From assembly GCA_014529385.2 (NCBI GenBank), contig CM043950.1, forward strand, positions 71,404,435 through 71,468,434: DNA of 64,000 bases. The letters are read 5' to 3'. This stretch comes from Adiantum capillus-veneris. Lineage: Eukaryota > Streptophyta > Polypodiopsida > Polypodiales > Pteridaceae. Positions 21,486-32,333 of the stretch are shown here, piece after piece (the first letter of the stretch is position 1; every line of letters begins with the position of its first letter). Made by a program: the position numbers and the translations under genes. The notes beneath the pieces were generated by a model that saw nothing but the letters and a program-made list of their open reading frames with translations, was not told where the DNA came from and did no database searches.

Positions 21486-23089
21486 TAAGCGAGGTCACTA
21501 TTGCCCCTTGGCTTTTCTTTATTTTTACTTTTTTCACCTTCAACTTTTACCCCTTTGGGGCTACCATTTTTCACTGCTCTTTTTTTACTCATCTGTCTGG
21601 CTCACACCTGCTTCCTTCCCTCCTCTATTTCTCTCTCTCTCTCTTTGCTCTTTGGTCCCGGCCCCCATTTTACCCTTGACTTGGTTTTACCCTCTGCTGG
21701 CCCTTGCTCGGACGGCCTTCGAATGGTCCGCCTTTGCCTTTGCTCCTGGCCGTGGAGTGGCCCACTTGCTCTTACTTTGTATACTTGACAGCCTTTGGGC
21801 TCTCTCTCTCTTTACCTTGTCCGCGGGACCCTCCCCTTTTGCTAGCAATAGTGAGGTCGCTACTGGGTGGGGGGGTTCCTTCAAAAGATTTGGGGCCCTA
21901 AGGCTGCGGGAAAGGCCCCCTTAAGGGCGCCTGCCATGTCATCTATGGCCACCGACCCAGCCTCCTCACGCAAGTGCCAGTGCCTACGGGCCGTCTATCC
22001 CTGCACCGTCAGGCCGGCCAAAACCGCCGGCGGTTCCGCCTTGCACCACTGCATCGCGTGCACATAGTGCCGCCCACATCACTTCATAGCCAACTACGAG
22101 GGAGGTCTTCCTCCTTCGCTTCATGCCTTATAATGGACACTACCCAGCTTAAGTGCCCCAGGGTAGGCCATCCTCCTAGCGCATATGGGAGGATTCCGCA
22201 CCATGTGGCACCAGCTAGGGCGCCTCCCCTTTGGATGGCATCCAAGGTCCCAAATTTTAACTTTAAAAAAACCCCTTTTTTTGCCTTCCTTCTCCAAGCC
22301 CCCATATCTTGCTCAATGGTCGGAAGTTCAAGCCGCTAAGCCATGCTGAACCTTTGTCGTGCCTATCTCGGACTAGCTTTTGGATCCTTTTGAGTGCGTT
22401 ATCCGAGGCTGCCAAAAAATGGGAAAATCATTTGTAAACCTTTCACTGCCAAATGCTCCCAACTTCATCTTGCTGTATGTCACCGACCAAGCATCCGATG
22501 GACGAACCGTTAATTGTGTTAGCTCCACATGATGTACACTATCACCAAGAATTGACAAGGCTAAAAACATGTCAGATGGTGCATTCTCTAGTGCGGTCAA
22601 ATGGGCTCACACCCAGCCCCCGGAAAATCTTCAACTGATCATAACTTGCTATTTCGAGCTCCGATTTGCAATCCAAGAAGAGAGCCATGCTCCACAACTT
22701 GAGCACTACACGCATATCCACTGACACCTACCTGGGTCACCTATCCCCAACTGCCTTGCCCGTTGGGGATCTACTACACACTCTACCTTTAAACTTCAGT
22801 ATCCTGCACACCGGGGCTCCGTTTGATGAGCCGTCTGGACCGACTTCTAGAACACACTAAATACTACATTTTAGGACACTGATAGGTCACTTTGAACATA
22901 TTCATATGCTACCCCAACTAGACCATCCCGCAGATCTTTTGGCCTCAAAAACCACCTCAGGCATACTTTTTCGCTATCCTTTGGCTGCCTAGGGCTTTGG
23001 TGCCTGTCCTAGCCTTCTGCACTGCACCTGTCTACCGCCTTTGATTGGCATAGACCATTTCCTAGCTTAGACCAACTTTGGCTACACCA
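20807..23089 (-). repeat. Left LTR of element E (about 2.28 kb)
   Basis: Pairs with 30607-32333 but carries about 585 bp more (about 21333-21919), starting right beside the minus-strand TATA box (TATAAAAG, 21325-21318). The extra segment contains a 37-bp G run. The minus-strand LTR start is TGGTGTAGCC at 23089. Confidence 0.75.
21447..21483 (+). repeat. Poly-G tract, 37 bp
   Basis: 37 consecutive G residues within the U3 part of the left E LTR. It is capable of G-quadruplex formation and is a likely site of sequencing length error. Confidence 0.9.
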
Positions 23090-23090
23090 T

Positions 23091-23130
23091 CATTGCCCAG
23101 CCCCCTCGTTGGACATTTATGTTCGACCAA
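23091..23130 (-). promoter_or_regulatory. Polypurine tract and CATAAAT element of E
   Basis: The minus strand reads CGAGGGGGCTGGGCAATG just before the LTR. Upstream, TTGG and CCAA flank a loop containing ACATAAATGT (23130-23109), a weak form of the pre-PPT hairpin seen in other elements. Confidence 0.55.
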
Positions 23131-23257
23131 AAGCATATGTACAAAACTTTGAAAGTGGCACACCAAACTGAGATCAAAAGCACTCGCAAATCCATAACTG
23201 TAACTGATGTACAGGCTATGTACAAAAGCTTCATCTCTTTTCTCTTGCACATCGCAT

Positions 23258-24781
23258 GCTTTAGGTGGGTTTCCCACCCCCCTTGATTACAATTTGCTGC
23301 ACCTCAGGTACTAAATCCCTCTTGAAATACAGTTTGAGTCGGACACCATTCACCCTGTTCCTAAGAAACTTTCCAGTTGCTCTTATCAACTGATAGGTCC
23401 CATTGAGAAAGGCTTTTTGCACTTTATACGGACCTGTCCACTTCTTCTTGAGCTTCTTTTGGAATGTGAAGTCCAGGTAGCTTTTGTACTTCATGGCCAC
23501 GTCTCCTTCTTCTATCTTCTTGTCTAGCAGGTTCTAATTGAACTTGGCAACTCACTTTTCTCTCTGCTTCACATAGTAGTCTGTCGTTGCCTCTCTCTCC
23601 ATCTGCAATGCCTCTAAAGTGGCTATCGGACCTTGTAGAACTCCTTGTTGAGTGGCATTGACACGTCACATACCCTTCAAAGCACCTAACTTTGCATGCA
23701 TCGGCAACACAACCTCCTTACCATAGACTAGCTCGAATGGAGTGAAATTTGTGCGATGATGGCGCCTTGTGACTCCACTACCACTCGTCTTTCACCTATA
23801 GTTTGACACTCATGGCACGTCCTGCACTAGTAATGCATGTCCTTCACAATTAAAGTCCACCAAAAGCCTGCTCTAAGCACTCAAAACAAAACCTGGTCTT
23901 TGCCTTGATGTCCACTTTCCTCGTGGCATTGCTCCAGCACCATTCCTGTCTCTTCTTTGTACAACACCCTTCTAAGCACTCCATCACGCCTATAGTTCAT
24001 AAGATCTTCACCTACCAGTGTGAATTTGCGGGCCTTTTGCACCATTCTCCTCTTTTGCAGCTTGGACAGACCTTCTGAACATTTCCATGTACTAAAAAAC
24101 CCTTCAATCTCCTTTAGAGTCTCCCTACCTGCATAAGTGGCTAGGGCCACATATAGACCTGCGACATGCACCCGCACTTTGCTACTTGCTAGCTAATCCG
24201 CCTCTTGGTTCTGCTCTCTCCTCACATGCTTGAATTGAGCCTCTTCAAAAGACTTTAGCATCTTGTTAATGGAAAAGAACCAATGCTTCAAAGAGTCGCG
24301 CTTTACCTGTCATTGGCCTAACAGTTGCTTCATAACTAGCAATGCATCTCCCTTCACTACCATCCTTGAAATGTCGAACTCTATACACTGCTTCAAACCC
24401 AAATGCAGAGTGAGATACTCCGCCTCATTATTGGTATGCACATCTTCTAGATAATCCGCCTTCGAGAATATAGCTTTGTCGTGTGGGTCTGTGTCACCAC
24501 TTCCTCTTGCTTTCTGTACTACTCTTCTATACGCTCCGTCCAACCACATTGTAAAAGCATCCTCCAAATCAGGCCTCCTTTGTGTCATCTCGCACCACCA
24601 TTGGATAGGCCGGCAAATCAATGGCCTTGCCCGCAAGAATGTCTGCCAAGTGAGACCGATTCATGTGATATACCTTGAACTCGAACTCGAACTCTTGTAG
24701 CTCCAACACCCATTTCATAATCCTCCTTCCTGGTTTCAAATGTAGTGATAGCCGTTTTTCGGCTCTCTGTGATTGCCATAG
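23258..24781 (-). pseudogene. pol: 3' part of pol of element E (RH end, aRH, integrase remnants)
   Basis: Reading leftwards: the end of RNase H (RRIMKWVLELQEFEFEF, with HLADILAGK), archaeal-type RNase H with MWLDGAYRR and NNEAEYL, then QVKRDSLKHW and HVRREQNQEAD. Next is an integrase zinc region (QCHEESGHQG to CRTCHEC). The integrase catalytic core is missing: sequence jumps to TNFTPFELVYGKE near 23770, then the C-terminal domain with KKWTGPYKVQKAF and RVNGVRLKLYFKRD. Many stops and frame changes are present. Solo LTR F separates this part from the rest of pol at 24782. Confidence 0.75.
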
Positions 24782-27408
24782 TGAGTTATCCCCCCCTATC
24801 AAATCACTCAAACACTGTGGTTACCCTCACCCTTTCACTGTATATAGGCGTGCGTGAGTCACGGGACTTTTCCCATATATTCTTAAAAAACCCTCAATTA
24901 GCTAGTCATTGGGCTAGTTGAGCCAAAAAAAATAAAAAAAATAAAAAATATAAGTATATTATGGCCCATGCGTATGTAAATATTTCTTTGTATATAGGGC
25001 CTAAATAAAAGATTTTTTTCATAATTATTTTGATATTTATTTAAATATTTCTACCTAGGTGTGTGTTATTTATGCTCTGTACATTGCCTCACCATTACCA
25101 CAATTTTTCTTACCATTTTTCATACTCTTTATTCCATATAGAAATATTTTCATGTAAGCTTCTCTTATATTTGGTGTAACTCCACCCCAACAAAAATCCA
25201 AAAAAAACTAGTTTTAGTTATGTGTATATTTTTTCACTATTGTGATTTTTCCTTCCTACATCTATTGTGTTTTTTTTTCTAAAAAATTAGAACACCAAAA
25301 ATATTTATCTTTTTATGGTAGCCTCATAATGAGAGAGATTTCTTTTGACCCCTTTATATTTTTTCCACTTATATTATTTATATTTGACATGTACATATTT
25401 TTTAGACCCCTCAATATTTGATTTTCTTAGTAGTACTATTCACTTATATCCTAATCTCAACAATATCTTCAATTATAGACCTACCAAATAAGGTCAAGGG
25501 TAGGTGGCATGCATACATGCACTATGGAGGGCTCACTCTTGGAGGTATTCAAAAGAATCATCCAAAGAAGGACCCCACAAGGACCTTTGCAGTGGAAAAA
25601 AACGGTCGGTTTTGCTGAATTTTTAAAGTTCACTTGCTCTCCGAATTTGAAAAGGTGATACAAACAAAGATTGTAGCTCATGGGCTGAACTTTTGCCTCA
25701 AATTTTTTCATATTTTTTTGAGCTACGAGCTGGGAGCTATGATTTTTTTAGTGGACCCCAGTTTTCCCATGCTATGCAGCCACACTCTCTCTTCCACTTT
25801 ATCATTTTCCTCTTTCACACACACTTCTCCACTCATCATCCCCACCTCTCTCATCACTCCTCTCTGCACCCTACTCACCTTCTCCTCAACCTTGAAGAAT
25901 AAGAGAAACCATGGTGAACTCATACCTCCCACACACAATTCCATTCCAAAATTGACCACCTAGTCTCATTTTTCCTCCTCCAATTTATCCATATCGATCA
26001 AAAAAACCACAAAATTCAGCCTCTTCTCTTAAAAGATAGCATCATGGTGGTTGATTACTCAGCTTCAATTACCTTGTCTCTCAAGGAAGGTCAAGAGTGG
26101 AGAAAAAATGTACCGTCAAAGCTAGTGGAGCGTCAACAAGCGTCAAAATTGGCCCTACTCAAGACACTTGGAGCATCAACCTTGTAAGAAATCCACCTTT
26201 TCTTACCTCTTAAGAGTTTTTCTTCCTTATTTGTATCCTACATGGATACTCCCATTGTAAATATCCAATTCCATTTGTAAATTAATACTAACTCTACTAA
26301 CACTAACCCACTATGAAAACTCCTATCACCTCCATCTCTCTCCTCTCTCTTTCCCCACCAACTTCTTGATAATTCCAAGCAAAAGAAATTAGATAAATTG
26401 CTGAAAATCTAACCCAACCATGGTTAGAGGAGTAACCCTAGCCTTCAAAATTGCTATAAAAGGAGGGTGTAGCTAGCACAAAAGGGGGGAGCCATAAGCA
26501 AGAGCACTATGCTATAGCTTGAGAAGCCAAGCTCAACCTCTCTAGAAGGAGCTCTTGAGTGGAAGCTCATTGTCTTATGCATGTGCATGTGTTGTAATAG
26601 GGGATTAGCAAGGGAACTCTATGCCATTGTAAGAGAGAGAGTGATCATTCAATTGAGAGTAGGAAATCTATCATTTCTCCTACTAGTGTAAGCCCAACAT
26701 TTGCTGAATCAAGGAGGGTGGATTTGGACTAAGCTTGGATACTTTGTCTCCCTTCCAACGTGAAGTAATGGACAACAATGATGCGTAAGTGTCTTGGTGT
26801 TTTTTGTTAAGTTCTTGATAGCTTGTCTCTGGTGTTGTCATCAATCTAGCCATAAATCCCACATACTATAAGAGGGCGACAGGGTGGAGAGGACTCCCCT
26901 GGCCTTAAGACAGTGATTGGGGTGGCTTTTCTTGTGATGTGTTGTGGTGAAATTTACGCAAGCTATGTTGAACAAATACTAATCTCACTTTGATTTGTCA
27001 CGATAGATTTGTAAGAAGGTATTTAATGAAACAAGAACCCCCTCCCCCTTTCTCTCTCTTTCTTAAATATATAGTTGTGTTTGCTTGATCATTGCCGATA
27101 CGTTTCAAAGCAGCCCGAGCACTATCTCTCTCTCTCTCTCTCTCTCGTGTTTTAGTGTGTGAGAGTGTTCCATTGGTGTTAGGGTTAGTGTAAATGCCTT
27201 GCTTGTTTGTGGGTTGCTCTAACGATTCTCCTCTTTTGCGTCCTAGTTCGCTCTTAAACTAGGTGGTGCCCCTTGTGTAGTTGGGATTTGGCTGTGGGTT
27301 TGTTGTTTTGGTTTGTGTTGTGTTGTGCCCCAGCCCCATTGAGCAGCACGGGAGCCTTGAAGGGTGTCTAGAGGTTGCTCTTCTTGTTGCCCGCCCCGGA
27401 CCGCCTCA
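24782..27408 (+). repeat. Solo LTR F inserted in pol of element E (2627 bp)
   Basis: Plus-oriented LTR-like sequence starting TGAGTTATCC and ending CCGCCTCA, with a TATA box TATAAAAG at 26455-26462, a short (CT)n near 27123, the hairpin at 27242-27272 and AGAGG 38 nt before the end. Flanks are ATAG on the left and GTAG on the right, a 4-bp duplication with one change. With one copy removed, the RNase H frame of E is continuous across the site. It has no internal coding sequence, so it is a solo LTR. The first 700 bp are very AT-rich. Confidence 0.7.
27242..27272 (+). promoter_or_regulatory. LTR hairpin plus TGGTGCCCC motif (F)
   Basis: CCTAGTT (27242-27248) pairs with AACTAGG (27257-27263) over an 8-nt loop, followed directly by TGGTGCCCC (27264-27272). 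Confidence 0.7.
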
Positions 27409-29389
27409 GTAGCACTACCTTCGGTATTAGATTATTAGTTGTCAACACAAAAAACTTGCTCACAATCAAATGCACCTTAAATTTCCTGTAAGCGAAGACC
27501 AGATCCATCACCCATTGCTCTGCCTCGGTATAGGTAGCCTCTCCTGAGCTAGTCACCCTTCTCTCAAAGTATATCAGCTTGTAGCTTCTCCCTACCTTTT
27601 GCAGTAGAACCGCTCCAATAGCAACTGTTCCCACTGTCATAGACACATAAAAGTCATCTTCTCGATTGGGAGGACACACCACTGGCAATTAACACAAAAT
27701 TTCTTTGACCCTATCAAAAGCCTCTTGAGCTTCTCCATCCCACTCATAACCATGCACATGTTGAGCCCTCCTTTGAAGAGGATGCACATATTGCGACAAC
27801 ATCCAAAAGAAACGTGATAGATACTTCAGCTTATGAACAAACAAAGCCAAACCTTGAGCATCCGATGGTGGCTCCATCAACACCAACGCCTTTACCTTTT
27901 CAGGATCAGCCTCTATACCATTTTGCGACACCACATGACCTAACAGTTGTGCTCAAGGCTATGCTAGTTTGCACTTCTTGGGGTTTAGCTGACCTCCTTC
28001 TTCATCTAGCCTTTGAAAGTATAGCTGCAACTTTGATAGGTGCTCCAATCTTGAACTGTAGCAGCCTATATCATCCATAAATACCTTGATAAATCGACCT
28101 CAGTATGGACCAAATACCCTGTTTATCCAATCTTGGAAGGTGGCATACACATTCACCAATCCGAACGGCATCCTGCGGTAAGTGAAACAACCCCATGGAG
28201 ATATAAATTTGGTCTTCAACTGGTCTTGAAGTGCAAATGGATAGTGATTCCTCTTGGTCGCGCCATTCAAGGGCTTGTAGATGACACACACTCTCCATTT
28301 CCCATTCTTCTTAGGGGTTATAACCAGTGGCGAGACCCACTCTGACTCTTTCATAGGATATATGATGCCTGCCTCCAGCAATTTATTGATCTCCTGCCAA
28401 AGGGACTCCTTTTGGATTTACCCTAATCTTCTCAGCTTCTGTGCTTTAGTCCTATGTCCCTCCTTAAGAACAATCTTGTGCTCTACCACTTTTGCACCTC
28501 GCAAAAGATTTTACTCCGTCACAAATAGATTGGGATAGGACTCACACAGTTGAACATAACCTTCCTTTTCACCTTTGGTTAAATCGTCACTCAACATGCT
28601 TGAAACCTCCTCTATGCTTAAACCATAAGCTTGAGGCTACATACATTCTTATTTATGTGGGGAGTCATCTATGGTGACTCCGAATAAGTCTTCATCTATC
28701 TTCAACATGTATTCTTCGCTCTCCTCTCCCTTTGTGCTAGTATAGCCTCCATCATAGCCCGTCTCTGTCTCGTACTCGTAGCTCGTCATGTCGCCCTCAT
28801 CTTTAGCTGTCATAGGACGAGAACTGCTCTCTTTGGTCTTCAAATCAAGCACAACCTACCTTCCTCTCTCTTTGTCAGGCAAAGTAAACACTTTGCTCTC
28901 CCAATCCTGCTTTTCTCCTATCACCAAAAGCCATGGCCTACCCAAAATGATTGGATAAGCATTATCCCCCGCTTTCATCACAAAAAAGTCTATCAGGCAC
29001 TCTACGCCCATCACCTTGACGTTCACATCCTGAGCCACACCCAGACACTTGGCTTTAGTATGGTTATCCATCCTCATGTGCACATTCGACTTGACAACTG
29101 CCTTGACTCCTGTCTCTTTCACGGCTGCTTCCGTCATGACACAAACCTGCGCTCCACCATCTATGAAGGCTTGGACCTGCATCCTCCTTTCTATAATCTC
29201 TTCCACAAGTGGAAGAACATCGGTGGGGCTACCTACCCTCAAAGCCATGTTTTGCACCACTTGCAGATTTCCCTTAGCTCTTGGCAGCCTGGTGATAACA
29301 CTTGTGGACCACTGCCTTCTTAACTTTGGATTTAAAGCTAACAACTGACCAAAAGTAATGCTTGCTTTTTTATTTTGAACATCACTCAC
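27409..29389 (-). pseudogene. pol: 5' part of pol of element E (PR, RT, RNase H)
   Basis: Protease at 29389-28856 has FIDGGAQVCVMTE (Asp retained) and ILGRPWL. An acidic linker follows (about 28852-28649). RT starts LEAGIIYPMKESEWVSP near 28381 and continues PKKNGKWRVCV, but jumps from the PFALQD region to KTKFISPWGCF, deleting about 40 residues that hold motif A with the first catalytic Asp. The active-site equivalent is FMDDIGCYSS. RNase H (IGAVLLQK, TYTEAEQWVMDL) ends at TTNNLIPKVVL, where solo LTR F is inserted. Stops and frame changes are frequent. RT could not be active. Confidence 0.8.
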
Positions 29390-29583
29390 CAGATTGTACT
29401 CGGGATAGCCACGCCCTAGCTAGAAATCCACTTGCTTGATTTTGCGACACCTCCTTCTTTTGCTAGGCTCGGGCTGCTCTCTACCTTCATACACCTTCTC
29501 TTGCCTTTGTGAGCTTTGGTTTCTCGCTCTGTCTGTGTTTCCCACTCAAATCTTGCTCTCTTATTGATCAAAACTTCAACATC

Positions 29584-30527
29584 CTACTTATACACTCCGA
29601 TAATATTCACTCTTGGGACTTCACCTCCGTTTGGTGGAGCTGGCTGCAGAGGATTCTCCACCACTTGCTCTCTTGGACCATTGAATTGTCCTTGACCTTG
29701 ACCTCTACCAAAAAGCGGGTAAATGCCTCCTCTTTCTCTCTGTGGTTGAGGACAATCGGGTGCATAGTGTCCCTCTTCTCCACAATTGTAACGCCTACCT
29801 GGCAGTGGCCTTGCCCTACCCCTTGCTCCTCTTGGCAGTCCTCTATCCATGACACTCAGCCGCAGCTCCTGCATTTTCTCAAACAAATCTTGCACCGTGC
29901 GCACCCAATTTTGTGGCACAACAGCTACACCTCGATTTCCATGATTTTCTTCGTGCATAGCCTCTCTCGGACTCTGCAGTTGAACATGGGCCATCGTCTC
30001 GTAGCCTGACACACCCGGCTCTATCTTCTTCTTTATATTTTTGCTCTTTGATCGGGCAATCGCTACCGCACCATTGTAATTCTCTGGGCTCTTGAAATTG
30101 ACTTTCTCTCTCACCTTGGAATGTAGACACACCATGAACTTATCCAGCTTGAAGTAGTCTCCATTAACCAACTGCATGGCTGTCGCTAGCTCTACCCAAC
30201 ACTCTTCAAAATGACCCAAAAAACAGATTGAATTCTTCACTTACATCTTTCTTAAGCGCCTTCAGCTTCGCATCCATCTTGACCGGGGGCGCCTCTTTGC
30301 AAAATTCTGAAGAAACCTCGCTTGTAGAGCCGGCCATGCCTGCCTTGGCTCGCCTTCCAATGCTTCATACCATACTTTAGCTTTACCATGCATCACCAAA
30401 GGAAAAGTCCACATTTTGCTATCCTTGTTTGGCATACGCAATGATAGCATATACAGCTCGAAATCCGACATCTATTCGTCACAGCTCTCTTCACCTGTGA
30501 AAATTGGTCCATAGCTTCTAGCTGCCA
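29584..30527 (-). pseudogene. gag: gag of element E, broken
   Basis: The ATG at 30527 (product start MAARSYGPIFTGEESCDE) is followed after one stop by Gag features (LRMPNKDSKMWTFPLVMHG, KVWYEALEGE). The frame changes near 30300 and continues as ECWVELATAMQLVNGDYF to the zinc knuckle, which reads RYNCGEEGHYAPDC: the first Cys of CCHC is replaced by Arg (TGT to CGT). The start lies about 55 nt after the primer-binding site, so E has no room for the small s1/s2 ORFs found in A and L. Confidence 0.8.
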
Positions 30528-30582
30528 TGACTTCCAACGTGAAAAACCACTTCTTTTTTATTAACTAGGAGCAATCAGTGTG

Positions 30583-30601
30583 CTCCTCCCTGGGGGCACC
30601 A
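30583..30601 (-). promoter_or_regulatory. Primer-binding site of element E
   Basis: The minus strand reads TGGTGCCCCCAGGGAGGAG five nt after the LTR ending CTCTCCA. It matches the L site in its first 11 bases. Confidence 0.65.
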
Positions 30602-30606
30602 GAAGA

Positions 30607-32333
30607 TGGAGAGGGGGAATGGGGGAACACACCCGACATAAACACAAGGGCCTCTCTATAGCTCAGGGTATCCACAACACCCGTGTCCTTTCGGAAAATA
30701 CCTTCAAAGAAGCACTTTACACTTGTAGACCACTGCCTGCTCAATTTTCACTGCTCACACACTCCACAAATCCACCACAAACGCACACCTATTGCCATGA
30801 TTTGTCTTCACCCTTACACACACACACACAGCCACTCAATCTCACTCTCACTCAAAACACCGTCGGTCTGGGGGGGCACATACTTCCACACATCTAGCAC
30901 TGGGGGGAAACACCAAAGCAGGAGAAAGAGAAGAGGGGAAGGGGAAACAACAGCAAGAGGGGGCAATTGTGGCTTGATTGCACTTCAAAAATCATTTACA
31001 TTGGCTTGCATTGTCATCACTATGGCCATTTTCAAGAAAAAGTAACAAGGGGCTAGCTTGTCAGAGAACTCCGCTTTGCAGGCTTCAAACAACACCAAAA
31101 AATCCCCTAATTTGATCCAATTTTGACTTTTATAGGGGGGGTAGGACCCCTTAAGGGCGCCTGCCACATCATCTATGGCCACCGGCCCACCCTCATGTGG
31201 GCGCTAGTGCCTACGGGCCGTCTATCCCTGCGCCATCAGGCCGCCCAAAACCGCCGGTGGTTTTGCCTTGCACCACCGCAGCGCGCGCACATAGTGCCGC
31301 CCACATCACTCCATAAACAACTACAAGGGAGTCTTCATCCTTCGCTTTATGCCTTATAATGGACACTACCCAGCTTAAGTACCCCGAGGTAGGCCCTCCT
31401 CCTAGCGCATATGGGAGTATTCTGCACCACATGGCACCAGCTGAGGCGCCTCCCCTTTGGATGGCATCCAAGGTAGTCCCAAATTTTAACTTTAAAAAAC
31501 CCCCTTCTTTTGCCTTCTTTCTCCTAGTCTCCATATCCTGCTCACTTGTCGGAAGTTTGAGCCGCTAAGACGTGCTGAACCTTTCTCGTATGGTCTTGGA
31601 CCATATAAATCTCACCGCTTTCGGATCCTTTTGAGTGCGCTATCCGAGGCCGCGAAAAAACGGGGAAATCATCTGCAAACCTTTCACTGCCAAATGCTCC
31701 CAACTTCATCTTGCTGTATCTCACGGACCGAGCATCCGATGGACGAACCGTCGATTTGTGTTAGCTCCACATGATGTACACTATCATCGAGCACCTTGGC
31801 AAGGCTAGAAAAGTGCCAGATGGCACATTATCCAATGCGGTCAAATGGGCTTAGATCCGACCCCCGAAAAATCTTCAACTGATCATCACTTGCTATTCCG
31901 AGCTCTAATTCACAATCTGAGAAGTGACGCATGCTGCAAAACTCTACCACTACACGTGTATTTACAGACACCTACCTGGGCCACCTGTCCCCAGCTGCCC
32001 TGCCCGTCGGGGATCTGCTACACACTCTACCTTTAAACTTCAGTATCGTGCACACCGGGGCTCCGTTTGACGAGCCGCCTGGACTAGCTTCTAGAGCACA
32101 TTGAACACTAAATTTTAGGACACTGATAGGGCACTTAAAACATATTCATTTTATACCCCAACTGGACCATCCTGCAGCTCTTTTGTCCTTAAAAACCACC
32201 TCAGGCATACTTTTCCACTATCCTTTGGCTGCCTCGGGCTTTGGTACCTGTCCTAGCCTTTTGCACTGCACCTGTGTGCCATCTTTGCTTGGCATAGACC
32301 ATTTCCTAGCTTAGAAAAACTTTGGCTACACCA
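30607..32333 (-). repeat. Right (5') LTR of element E (1727 bp)
   Basis: Partner of 20807-23089, lacking the 585-bp segment beside the TATA box (31134-31127, minus strand). The minus-strand start is TGGTGTAGCC. Its minus-strand end has AGAGGCCC about 50 nt before CTCTCCA. The hairpin plus TGGTGCCCC of the other families was not found inside it. Confidence 0.8.

Larger units (their letters stand above)
20748..32333 (-). mobile_element. Element E: decayed Tat-like element with an extra PBS-leader on its left
   Basis: Minus-strand order from the right: LTR (30607-32333), primer-binding site, gag, protease, RT, RNase H, archaeal RNase H, integrase remnants, polypurine tract, LTR (20807-23089). 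Beyond the left LTR the repeat continues into a copy of the primer-binding site and about 40 nt of leader (20748-20806), which a normal 3' LTR would not have. RT motif A and the integrase core are deleted, a 2.6-kb solo LTR (F) sits in RNase H, and many stops are present, so E is old and dead. Confidence 0.8.

Noticed and set aside
21382-21924. 180-codon plus-strand ORF with a Gly run
   Set aside because: The Gly run is the 37-bp poly-G; the rest lies in the U3 of an LTR and has no matching frame in the other LTR.
30583-30601. E primer site as a further example of the LTR hairpin motif
   Set aside because: No pairing stem abuts it and it lies five nt outside the LTR end, with extended match to the L primer site.
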